From an uncultured Eubacteriales bacterium (lineage in GTDB: Bacteria > Bacillota > Clostridia > Christensenellales > UBA1242): a DNA stretch of 5,157 nucleotides. The DNA lies in NCBI GenBank assembly GCA_902796285.1, contig CADBOH010000115.1, positions 1-5,157 of the forward strand, read 5' to 3'. This document shows, one piece after another, positions 1-5,157 of the stretch. Position 1 is the first letter of the stretch, and the number at the start of each line of letters is the position of its first letter. The position numbers were made by a program, and so were the translations under genes. A model generated the notes under the pieces. It was not told the origin of the DNA, ran no database searches, and was given only the letters and a program-made list of their open reading frames with translations.

Positions 1-1127
1 ATCTCACTAAACAGTGTTTTTAAGCTTGTTTTTGAATATCTAGAAACAACAACATCAAACAGCACAAATATTATTCTCGCAAGTATTGTTTTATCCGCAC
101 AAAGCGTGCTATCTATATAGTAAGGGATATCAAAAGTTTCAAATATGCTTTCAATATAATTTTCATATTTTGCTATGTCGCTAAGCATAACCGCAAAATC
201 TTTGTAACGATATCCATTTGTGGTATAGTTATAAATGGTTTTTGCAACTGCATTTATTTCATCCATATATGTGTTCGCGCTAAGCAAAGTGTAAAAACCA
301 CTATTTTTACATTTGAGTTTTTGGAAGGAATAAACACCCTTGATTATTGCATCCTTTTGCGGAAAAAAGGAAGCATTTTTTTCAATTACGCTATATTGTT
401 TGTGCTCTTCCGCTGCAATTTTTATTATCTTTTGAAAAATGTCTTTTTCATATATATATTCATTGCCAATGCTCGCTGCTTTTGTAAGCGAAATGTTAAC
501 CTCCATCGCGCCAACAATAAGGGCCTTTAACATGTTGTATGCCTCGGCAGTAAATGCATCAAAAAAAGCAAAATATATTTTTGTGTTGCTAAAAATTTGG
601 TTGTCTCTGGCCTTTGCACTAGCCATGCTCAGCCTGGCATTAGCATCATTTTTATTTCTAAGTCTTTCATACTCATTGTATATAAGTTTTAAGTCATGAA
701 ATTTGATCCCTGCAAGTCCTGATGCTCCATCGTTTAAGTCATCACCTTCAACAAGAGAGCTTTTAAGTTGCATAATTATTTTGTTGATCTCATAACAAAA
801 ATTTATATTGGTTTTGCCAAAAATAAGCAAATCTTTTTTTACATTTTGTATCGCCTTTTGCGTTAAAAGCAAACTCTCTTCACTTGAAATAATTCCGCTG
901 TTGTCGCCACCCAGAATTTCACTTGCAAGTTCAGTCAAACCAACAACTCTAACATTAAAAAACGCTTTTTGGCTCAGGCTTGACAAAAGAAGTTTTTCTG
1001 TTTGCAATGAAAACTTGTCTGGCACAACAATAATATGTTCAACAAAAAAATCACTATTATCTATAGTGCTAATCATATCTTTTGCGCTATCAAGCATCGT
1101 TGAATTTATATATAACTTAACGCTCAC
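1..1127 (-). CDS. addB: AddB/RexB-like subunit of the ATP-dependent helicase-nuclease (3' end outside window)
   Basis: AddAB (RexAB) binds double-strand DNA ends, unwinds and resects them for RecA-dependent repair, and degrades foreign linear DNA in the cytoplasm. The 375 visible residues match the N-terminal, inactivated-helicase half of AddB. Residues 32-48 (IIVVPDKFSLQTEKLLL) correspond to the family's VPxQxxxxxE segment. Residues 183-203 contain the FFDAFTAEAY block, equivalent to the usual GFxxFTPxE block. Residues 284-340 (ending FDIPYYID) match the conserved stretch where AddB reads GIPYFID. The C-terminal nuclease and Fe-S half lies beyond position 1. The N-terminal strand VKLYIN is followed by STMLDS, not a GxxGxGKS/T Walker A loop, so ATP binding by this subunit is unlikely; this resembles RexB more than Bacillus AddB. 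The GTG at 1127 was chosen because it keeps that first strand and a stop codon lies just upstream; ATG at 1097 is the alternative. I recognised the family from memory; AddA should lie next to it, outside the window. Confidence 0.85.
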   Translation of the reverse strand, partial: MSVKLYINSTMLDSAKDMISTIDNSDFFVEHIIVVPDKFSLQTEKLLLSSLSQKAFFNVRVVGLTELASEILGGDNSGIISSEESLLLTQKAIQNVKKDLLIFGKTNINFCYEINKIIMQLKSSLVEGDDLNDGASGLAGIKFHDLKLIYNEYERLRNKNDANARLSMASAKARDNQIFSNTKIYFAFFDAFTAEAYNMLKALIVGAMEVNISLTKAASIGNEYIYEKDIFQKIIKIAAEEHKQYSVIEKNASFFPQKDAIIKGVYSFQKLKCKNSGFYTLLSANTYMDEINAVAKTIYNYTTNGYRYKDFAVMLSDIAKYENYIESIFETFDIPYYIDSTLCADKTILARIIFVLFDVVVSRYSKTSLKTLFSE

Positions 1128-1133
1128 ATATTT

Positions 1134-1142
1134 ATTTTAGCA
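1134..1142 (-). promoter_or_regulatory. Extended -10 promoter of the addB-like gene
   Basis: The minus strand reads TGCTAAAAT here, an extended -10 element (TGn followed by TAAAAT, one mismatch to TATAAT). No convincing -35 hexamer lies 16-18 bases upstream, where the terminator's T-tract sits; extended -10 promoters tolerate this. The normal 7-base distance puts the transcription start on the G of the GTG codon at 1127, which would give a leaderless mRNA. No Shine-Dalgarno sequence precedes that GTG, consistent with this reading. The assignment is inference from spacing alone. Confidence 0.45.
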
Positions 1143-1154
1143 TATTAGTAAATA

Positions 1155-1188
1155 AAAGAAAAGAAAAAAGCAGATTATTCTGCCTTTT
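1155..1188 (-). terminator. Intrinsic terminator after the Myb-like gene
   Basis: On the minus strand a stem with arms AAAAGGCAGA and TCTGCTTTTT (one G-U wobble) closes an ATAA loop and runs into a T-rich tract. It begins immediately after the TAG stop of the Myb-like gene and ends about 28 bases before the addB-like start. The two minus-strand genes are therefore probably separate transcription units. Confidence 0.8.
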
Positions 1189-1189
1189 G

Positions 1190-1948
1190 CTAGTTATAAA
1201 TTTTTGTTTTTATTTCCCTTGATTTTAACTTTTCTCTCAATTTCTCCGCCCTTTCGCTTCTTTTTTCATATGCGCCTTCAAGCAGTTTAGTGTTTTCCTG
1301 TTTAATCCTTGCAAACTCTTTTTTTAACCTTTCAATCTCATGCTCTTTGCTTTGAAGTTCAATAATTGTTTTCCTTAATTCTATATTTGTTTTTTCAAGA
1401 CTGTTAAGCATTTTGCTATTTGCTTCATCAACCGCATTTTTCTTCACAAGCCTAACAAGCCCCATAAATAATGCTTGGATTTCCGCATCAGAAATTATTG
1501 TTCTTTTTTGAGTGAACTTTATGATGTTGTTTTGTTTTTCTTCGCCTTTATGCTTAGCCAAAAAATTTCTGTATTTGTTTTGATATCGAAGCATAAGTTC
1601 AACATCGCCACCAGATAAGTTGAAACAGGCTTTTCTCACTGACACACCATTTTTAACCTCTGCATCTATTTTATGCATGATAGAATCTTCCTCTTCCTGA
1701 GAAAAATATTTTATTTCATTTTTTTCGTGTTTTGATAAATCAATACCGATTTGTTTTAATCTAGTTTTATCATCTTTTAGATTGTCAACTTCATGATAAT
1801 AATAATTTCTCACGCTATTGGGTTTCCTGCTATATTTTGCGGCATGTCTGGCAAAAGCAACCCTTAAAGATTTGTTGCTATTCTTTATCTCCTCTACTGT
1901 TTTAAATAAATCTTTTACTTCTTCGTTTTTCCAAATTCCTTTTTTCAT
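1190..1948 (-). CDS. RsfA/Myb-like DNA-binding protein with C-terminal coiled coil
   Basis: A 252-residue soluble protein, probably a transcription regulator or nucleoid-associated protein. Residues 5-54 form a Myb/SANT-like helical unit: W6, acidic residues at 9-10, hydrophobic residues at 15, 18 and 21, then ARHAAKYSRKPNSVRNYYY, which fits a recognition helix and resembles the RsfA-type domain of Bacillota (W..EED..L, then RT...C.FRWN). Residues 81-130 repeat the pattern (FSQEEEDSIMHKI through RYQNKYRNFL). A helical segment at 150-172 leads into a long coiled coil at about 180-245, rich in Lys, Glu and Leu heptads, likely for oligomerisation. The ATG at 1948 is preferred to the in-frame TTG at 1966 because AAGGAG (1957-1962) sits 8 bases before it; the TTG lies upstream of that site. 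No catalytic motif is seen. The DNA-binding role is inferred from fold-like patterns, and the target is unknown. Confidence 0.65.
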   Translation of the reverse strand: MKKGIWKNEEVKDLFKTVEEIKNSNKSLRVAFARHAAKYSRKPNSVRNYYYHEVDNLKDDKTRLKQIGIDLSKHEKNEIKYFSQEEEDSIMHKIDAEVKNGVSVRKACFNLSGGDVELMLRYQNKYRNFLAKHKGEEKQNNIIKFTQKRTIISDAEIQALFMGLVRLVKKNAVDEANSKMLNSLEKTNIELRKTIIELQSKEHEIERLKKEFARIKQENTKLLEGAYEKRSERAEKLREKLKSREIKTKIYN

Positions 1949-1956
1949 ATTCACGT

Positions 1957-1962
1957 CTCCTT
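1957..1962 (-). promoter_or_regulatory. Ribosome binding site that fixes the Myb-like start
   Basis: AAGGAG on the minus strand, 8 bases before ATG 1948. It excludes the upstream TTG at 1966 as the main start. It directly abuts one arm of the 9-bp inverted repeat at 1963-2009, so a hairpin there would lie right next to the site. Confidence 0.7.
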
Positions 1963-2009
1963 GCAAGTTTTATCGACATGACAAAATATTTTTATTCACA
2001 AAAACTTGC
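1963..2009. repeat. 9-bp inverted repeat in the divergent intergenic region
   Basis: GCAAGTTTT (1963-1971) is exactly complementary to AAAACTTGC (2001-2009), with 29 bases between the arms, including the small palindrome AAAATATTTT (1983-1992). It lies between the divergently transcribed Myb-like gene and the 2080 gene, a usual place for an operator. In the minus-strand mRNA it could form a hairpin beside the AAGGAG site. Chance pairing is possible in such AT-rich DNA. Confidence 0.45.
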
Positions 2010-2079
2010 TCTTTTTTAAGAAATTTGTAGATTAATTTGCTTTGTATCATTAAAAACGCCATTGTGCATATTGTATAAT

Positions 2080-2955
2080 ATGAAAACAATAATTTATTCT
2101 CCATATGACTGCCTTGTTCAAACAACAGACAATAAGTTTTTTTTAAGTTTAAACGAGCATCTTGAAATAGATGAAATGTTTGATACGCTTAAAATTTATC
2201 CAACAGGAAAAAGCAAAAAGTATTCTTTTGAGGTAGATGTAAAAGAAACGGACTCCCCTTTTTATCGTGTTATAAAAAAGGATGACAAAATCCTCATCTT
2301 TTTGCTTGACGGGCTTGTTGCTGAAAATGTTGATATTTTTTCGTTTGAATATGATAATAACAAAAGTTTTGTAGAAATCGAGAAAGACAAAATCACTTTC
2401 AAAACAAGCTCAAAACAAAAGATCATTTATCTCCCTTCAAAAATAAAAAACGTTGAGTGTGGCAACTTTAAGCATATTGATTACGTTAAGTTTGATGGTG
2501 CCAATAAAAAATTTTTTGTTGCCTACAATATTTTTACAAACAAAACAAAGCTTTTTCAAGGTGAAGATATTGTTGTTAATGAAAATGGCATTGTGATAAC
2601 TACTGAAAATAATAATTTCTATAAAAAAATTGTTGAAGAATATTTTATTGATGACGATGGCTTAAAATCAAGATCAAAAGTCTTTTTGCGCAAGGAAAGT
2701 TTTTCCCCTCAACTTATTACTTTTGTTTTTATGAACTATATTAAACAAAGAGATTATGATGGCGCGTTCGACCTTTTACATCCATCACTAAAAAAAGAGT
2801 TGCCTACTCAAAGTTTAAAATCATATTTTGGTGATATATCTTATTTTTATCTTATTGACATGCAAACTGCCTTTGCAATATCCAACGGGAAAAACGTTAT
2901 CTATGAATTTACTTTCGCTGATAATAAAATTATAGAGATAAACGATAACATTTGA
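2080..2955 (+). CDS. Hypothetical beta-rich protein, possible NTF2-like C-terminal domain
   Basis: I do not recognise this 291-residue protein. It has no signal peptide, membrane helix, cysteine cluster or catalytic motif that I can see. Residues 1 to about 190 alternate short hydrophobic strands with charged turns (KTIIYSPYD, KILIFLLDGL, KIIYLPSKIKNVECG, FFVAYNIF), which suggests a mainly beta fold. From about residue 208 the character changes: an amphipathic helix (LITFVFMNYIKQRDYDGAFDLLHPSLKKEL) and then strands to the end. That helix plus 'D.DGAFDLLHP' resembles the start of NTF2-like or DUF4878-type domains, but the match is weak. ATG 2080 is preferred to TTG 2062 because the protein then starts directly with a strand. 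Neither start has a Shine-Dalgarno sequence. It is divergent from the Myb-like gene and lies 68 bp before the HEPN gene on the same strand, with no terminator between, so some read-through into the HEPN gene is possible. Confidence 0.75.
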   Translation: MKTIIYSPYDCLVQTTDNKFFLSLNEHLEIDEMFDTLKIYPTGKSKKYSFEVDVKETDSPFYRVIKKDDKILIFLLDGLVAENVDIFSFEYDNNKSFVEIEKDKITFKTSSKQKIIYLPSKIKNVECGNFKHIDYVKFDGANKKFFVAYNIFTNKTKLFQGEDIVVNENGIVITTENNNFYKKIVEEYFIDDDGLKSRSKVFLRKESFSPQLITFVFMNYIKQRDYDGAFDLLHPSLKKELPTQSLKSYFGDISYFYLIDMQTAFAISNGKNVIYEFTFADNKIIEINDNI

Positions 2956-2970
2956 TTTTATTTTCCTCCA

Positions 2971-2999
2971 TTGACATTTTGCCTCGCACGAGTTATACT
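2971..2999 (+). promoter_or_regulatory. Sigma-A promoter of the tandem-HEPN gene
   Basis: TTGACA (2971-2976), a 17-base spacer and TATACT (2994-2999) form a near-perfect vegetative promoter. Transcription should start near 3006, giving a leader of roughly 18 bases that contains little besides the ribosome binding site. A second -10-like TATAAT overlaps at 2999-3004. The -35 begins only 15 bases after the stop of the preceding gene. No obvious operator dyad surrounds it, so expression may be constitutive. Confidence 0.88.
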
Positions 3000-3013
3000 A
3001 TAATTAGAAAAGC

Positions 3014-3020
3014 GGAGGAG
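3014..3020 (+). promoter_or_regulatory. Ribosome binding site that fixes the HEPN gene start
   Basis: GGAGGAG at 3014-3020 lies 3 bases before ATG 3024. This site and the promoter rule out the longer in-frame start at 2952, which overlaps the previous gene's stop and is upstream of the transcription start. Confidence 0.88.
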
Positions 3021-3023
3021 ACT

Positions 3024-4181
3024 ATGGGCGATGTAATAAAAACAAGATCTGCCAAAAGCGGTTTGTATCCTTATAGCACACAAGCAATTTTGAAAAACCT
3101 TTTAAATATTAGTGAGGCAAGATTTATCATGCCAACATCTCCAAACGCCAATACTACATCCCCTTTTTCACAACTCAGCAGAGAAGACAAAAAACTTCTA
3201 AACGAATATTTAGGTATAGTTGATACATTTAGCGCAATACAAGAAATCGAGCAAATTTCAAGCGGAGAAAGAACCATTTCTGGTATTTTACAACAAAAAA
3301 ATATCAGTATGACTTTTGATGGTGATAGTGTTAATAATGATGATGAAAATTTGTTTAAAAAATTCCCAATACTTTTAAGAAACAAATTTGCTCACCTTGG
3401 CTTTGGTTTAAGTTATGATATTAATTCTTCCACTCACCATGTGCAAGGCCGAATTGATAACGACAACTATTTTTCATTTGAAGTTGGAGAAATTGCAGAA
3501 CTTCACAGATTTATAACAATCGATATTGATGCGTTTGGAAGCGAACCATATAAACAAAGAGATGAAATCAGCATGCTCTTGTTGTCAACATTTCTATCTG
3601 ACTTATGTAGCATGATTTTAGATGTTCTTCACGAAATAGTTGGCAGAGAGTTTGTTGAAAACAAAAATATTAAGATTTTTAATAAAAACAATATTGAAAA
3701 AATCATCAAAGATGATGCGCTTTGCAAGTTAATACAAAGCTTTATTGAAAATGGAAAATGTATTAAACCGCAATCTAGCAACAATGAAATCGAACTATTA
3801 TTTGATGCTTTGAAAAAAATTAGAAATGCTGTAATTCATAACGGAATTGAATCAGATGGCAATAATTACAAGTTGAGCGACGAAAATGAGCACGTGGCGA
3901 CATTAAGTTTAAATGACATTTTTGCTCTGATTAAAGCAATTATTTCTTCATCTATCATTGACAAAAATATAAAGATTGTAAAGCTTACCGTTCCAAATCA
4001 AAACATTGATATGCAACAAATCAAATCCTCTAATGAAGTGCAAGAATTGATAAGGGAAAAGGCTGGCCCTAAAATTAAGGAAAAGATAGATGAACTGGCC
4101 GCCAAACAAAAAGAAATTATACAGGCAAATCGTGAAGATTTAATCATGAAAATTGAAAATGGCGACGAGTCGGTGCTTTAA
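3024..4181 (+). CDS. Tandem HEPN-domain protein, putative ribonuclease
   Basis: A 385-residue soluble protein with two copies of the RNxxxH signature of HEPN domains: RNKFAH at 119-124 and RNAVIH at 267-272, 148 residues apart. In both, a helix containing an LF pair precedes the motif, a Gly follows the His at +2, a variable strand-like stretch comes next, and then a hydrophobic helix (about 152-165 and 294-312). In known HEPN RNases two such motifs, usually from two subunits, pair to form a metal-independent RNA-cutting site; here both could come from one chain. The first half carries a helical N-terminus (14-90), and the C-terminus (335-378) is a charged helix, possibly a coiled coil or binding surface. 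The total is far shorter than Cas13, and no CRISPR array is present. No MNT nucleotidyltransferase partner is visible. It has its own strong promoter. Whether it acts in defence, toxicity or housekeeping RNA processing is inference. A non-catalytic HEPN role is possible. Confidence 0.7.
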   Translation: MGDVIKTRSAKSGLYPYSTQAILKNLLNISEARFIMPTSPNANTTSPFSQLSREDKKLLNEYLGIVDTFSAIQEIEQISSGERTISGILQQKNISMTFDGDSVNNDDENLFKKFPILLRNKFAHLGFGLSYDINSSTHHVQGRIDNDNYFSFEVGEIAELHRFITIDIDAFGSEPYKQRDEISMLLLSTFLSDLCSMILDVLHEIVGREFVENKNIKIFNKNNIEKIIKDDALCKLIQSFIENGKCIKPQSSNNEIELLFDALKKIRNAVIHNGIESDGNNYKLSDENEHVATLSLNDIFALIKAIISSSIIDKNIKIVKLTVPNQNIDMQQIKSSNEVQELIREKAGPKIKEKIDELAAKQKEIIQANREDLIMKIENGDESVL

Positions 4182-4236
4182 CTAGATTTAGACAACTACA
4201 ATTTTCTTAACATGAATGAAGATATTGAAAATGAAT

Positions 4237-4264
4237 AAAAAAGATAGCAGCTGCTATCTTTTTT
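4237..4264. terminator. Bidirectional terminator between convergent genes
   Basis: A perfect 28-bp palindrome: A6, then GATAGCAG-CTGCTATC, then T6. It gives a strong hairpin followed by a T-tract in either direction, ending the HEPN transcript on the plus strand and the acetyltransferase-membrane protein operon on the minus strand. The TAG stop of the minus-strand gene (4254-4256) lies inside the stem. Confidence 0.9.
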
Positions 4265-4610
4265 CTTTTTTTTCTTTTTTTATTGGTTTTTCTCTTTTTC
4301 TTTTTTTATCTTCTTGATATTCTTTTTCAACAAAATCTTTAAGCATCATATCCCCAATACGTGCCAAAACTGAGCCGGCAACAATCAAAAGAATAAACGG
4401 GATTGCCACCATCCATGCAATCATGGCGGCTTCGGTTTCTACATTAAAAAACAAAACCATAAATGTAATAAATGCTGAGATAAATCCGGCAAGTCCAAAG
4501 CCTAGAACAAAACCCCCTATCATTTGATAGATAAACTTAATCCTTTTTTGCCCCTTTTCATCATGTTTTGTGATAACATTATGATTTATGTTTTTGATAT
4601 AACTTTCCAT
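4254..4610 (-). CDS. Small two-helix membrane protein with Lys-rich tail
   Basis: A 118-residue protein of unknown function. Residues 1-26 are polar. Two hydrophobic segments follow, about 28-56 (glycine-rich, IGGFVLGFGLAGFISAF) and 62-86 (MIAWMVAIPFILLIVAGSVL), so it is probably an inner-membrane hairpin. By the positive-inside rule both ends face the cytoplasm: KRIK precedes the first helix, and a strongly basic tail (98-118, mostly Lys, Arg and Glu) ends the protein. The connecting loop (about 57-61, NVETE) is acidic and would lie outside. ATG 4610 has GAGGGG three bases upstream. It starts 20 bp after the acetyltransferase stop with no terminator between, so the two are probably co-transcribed. 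No family is recognised. The tail is encoded by A8 and A7 runs that may be prone to slippage. Confidence 0.8.
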   Translation of the reverse strand: MESYIKNINHNVITKHDEKGQKRIKFIYQMIGGFVLGFGLAGFISAFITFMVLFFNVETEAAMIAWMVAIPFILLIVAGSVLARIGDMMLKDFVEKEYQEDKKRKREKPIKKEKKEKR

Positions 4611-4630
4611 TTTCCCCTCTTAAGTATAAT

Positions 4631-5098
4631 TTACTCAATAGTAATTTCTTCGTCATCTTTTTCTTTTTCAATCTTTATATCTCTGGCGAACTTTTTGATT
4701 TGTTTAAAGTCGAGCCACTTGCTCATAGTCCATGTTTCATCATAATCTTCCCAAGTGCCTTTTTGATTTGGAATAAAGTAGCCATGTTTTTCATATAAAG
4801 GTTTTGCATATTGATTTGAAGGATAGTATTTAGCTTCAATTTGATTTTTTCCATTTTGCATTGCAAAGTACTCAATCATTTTTAGCAAAGCGCTCCCAAC
4901 CCCTTGATGCTGAAATTCTTCTTTTGTTTCAATCTTATAAATCCACAAATATTTGTTAAAAATTTCAAAGGTTACAAAGCCCATGCTCTGCCCACTTTTA
5001 TCAAGGCAGTTGATTTCATAAACATCGCCATCCTTTTCAATTTTCATATCGTAAACCACTTTTTTGTCATTGCGAGATGTTGTAAATGTAGCCTTCAT
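4631..5098 (-). CDS. GNAT-family N-acetyltransferase
   Basis: A 155-residue cytoplasmic enzyme expected to transfer an acetyl group from acetyl-CoA to an amine; the substrate cannot be told from sequence. The GNAT core is clear. Strand residues 39-56 (MGFVTFEIFNKYLWIYKI) lead into motif A, EFQHQGVGSALL (61-72), whose Q63-x-x-G66-x-G68 is the acetyl-CoA pyrophosphate loop. Motif B follows with N95, A98, L101, Y102 and G106-Y107 (SNQYAKPLYEKHGY), where Tyr102 is a candidate general acid. After the core comes an aromatic segment with W116 and W123, then a charged C-terminal tail (134-155). Length is typical of a single-domain GNAT. ATG 5098 is chosen over the longer frame to 5137 because AGGAGG (5103-5108) sits 4 bases before it and the upstream frame runs into the promoter. 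It is the first gene of a probable two-gene operon with the small membrane protein. Confidence 0.9.
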   Translation of the reverse strand: MKATFTTSRNDKKVVYDMKIEKDGDVYEINCLDKSGQSMGFVTFEIFNKYLWIYKIETKEEFQHQGVGSALLKMIEYFAMQNGKNQIEAKYYPSNQYAKPLYEKHGYFIPNQKGTWEDYDETWTMSKWLDFKQIKKFARDIKIEKEKDDEEITIE

Positions 5099-5102
5099 CA
5101 CT

Positions 5103-5108
5103 CCTCCT
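5103..5108 (-). promoter_or_regulatory. Ribosome binding site of the GNAT gene
   Basis: AGGAGG on the minus strand, 4 bases before ATG 5098. It decides the start against in-frame candidates at 5137 and 5116, which lie upstream of it. Confidence 0.85.
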
Positions 5109-5127
5109 AAAACCATATCTTGTAAAT

Positions 5128-5156
5128 ATAATAACACAAAGGAAACGCTTTTTCAA
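5128..5156 (-). promoter_or_regulatory. Sigma-A promoter of the GNAT-membrane protein operon
   Basis: On the minus strand TTGAAA (5151-5156), an exact 17-base spacer and TATTAT (5128-5133) give one mismatch to consensus in each hexamer. The start of transcription should be near 5121, leaving a leader of about 22 bases with the AGGAGG site. The -35 is at the extreme edge of the window. Confidence 0.82.
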
Positions 5157-5157
5157 G

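Noticed and set aside
321..1140. Three plus-strand open frames (321-530, 439-699, 808-1140)
   Set aside because: They lie opposite the addB-like frame, which is open for 375 codons with recognisable family motifs; they have no ribosome binding site and are shadows.
1965..2001. Sigma-A promoter for the Myb-like gene (TTGTGA with GATAAA on the minus strand)
   Set aside because: Spacing is about 20-21 bases and both hexamers are weak; nothing here stands above the AT-rich background.
2952..3023. Longer N-terminus of the HEPN protein starting at 2952
   Set aside because: This stretch contains the -35, -10 and GGAGGAG elements; it lies mostly upstream of the expected transcription start.
3071..3385. 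Minus-strand open frame of 104 codons inside the HEPN gene
   Set aside because: It is antisense to a well-supported gene, has no ribosome binding site and has no recognisable domain.
3024..4181. A compact Cas13-like effector
   Set aside because: Two RNxxxH motifs alone do not make Cas13; the protein is about a third of its size and no CRISPR repeats or cas genes occur in the window.
4212..4238. Separate micro-gene starting at ATG 4212
   Set aside because: Only eight codons, no ribosome binding site; better explained as the in-frame extension of the HEPN frame or chance.
5099..5137. Longer N-terminus of the GNAT protein starting at 5137
   Set aside because: It includes the -10 hexamer and the AGGAGG site; ATG 5098 is correctly spaced.

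Overview
This is a low-GC bacterial window. Standard-code genes, several AGGAGG-type ribosome binding sites, an AddB-type recombination nuclease subunit and an RsfA/Myb-like regulator point to Bacillota, probably an uncultured Clostridia-type lineage. That placement is inferred from style and content, not from a marker gene. Six protein genes fill almost the whole window. No tRNA, rRNA, CRISPR array, insertion sequence or attachment site was seen, and no stretch over about 150 bases lacks a gene.

Left part, minus strand: the window cuts through an addB/rexB-like gene (1-1127, 375 codons visible, open throughout). Upstream of it, behind a good intrinsic terminator, is a gene for a protein with two Myb/SANT-like helical repeats and a long coiled coil (1190-1948). 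An intergenic region of 131 bp with a 9-bp inverted repeat separates this gene from a divergent plus-strand gene.

Centre, plus strand: 2080-2955 encodes a 291-residue protein I do not recognise, beta-rich with a possible NTF2-like C-terminus. It is followed, from its own near-consensus sigma-A promoter and a strong ribosome binding site, by the most notable gene (3024-4181). This encodes a 385-residue protein with two RNxxxH motifs (R119-H124 and R267-H272), each in a similar local context. It reads as a tandem HEPN-domain protein, probably a ribonuclease, with no recognisable MNT antitoxin beside it.

Right part, minus strand: a GNAT acetyltransferase (4631-5098) with a clear promoter is followed 20 bp later by a small two-helix membrane protein with a Lys-rich tail (4254-4610). 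This operon converges on the HEPN gene, and a perfect 28-bp palindrome between them can terminate transcription from both sides.

Taken together, AddB is housekeeping double-strand-break repair and also degrades invading DNA. The tandem HEPN protein is the best candidate for a defence or stress-response RNase. The remaining genes have no demonstrated link to it. Start codons were reassigned from the longest possible frames for the four genes where the ribosome binding site or promoter decided the matter.
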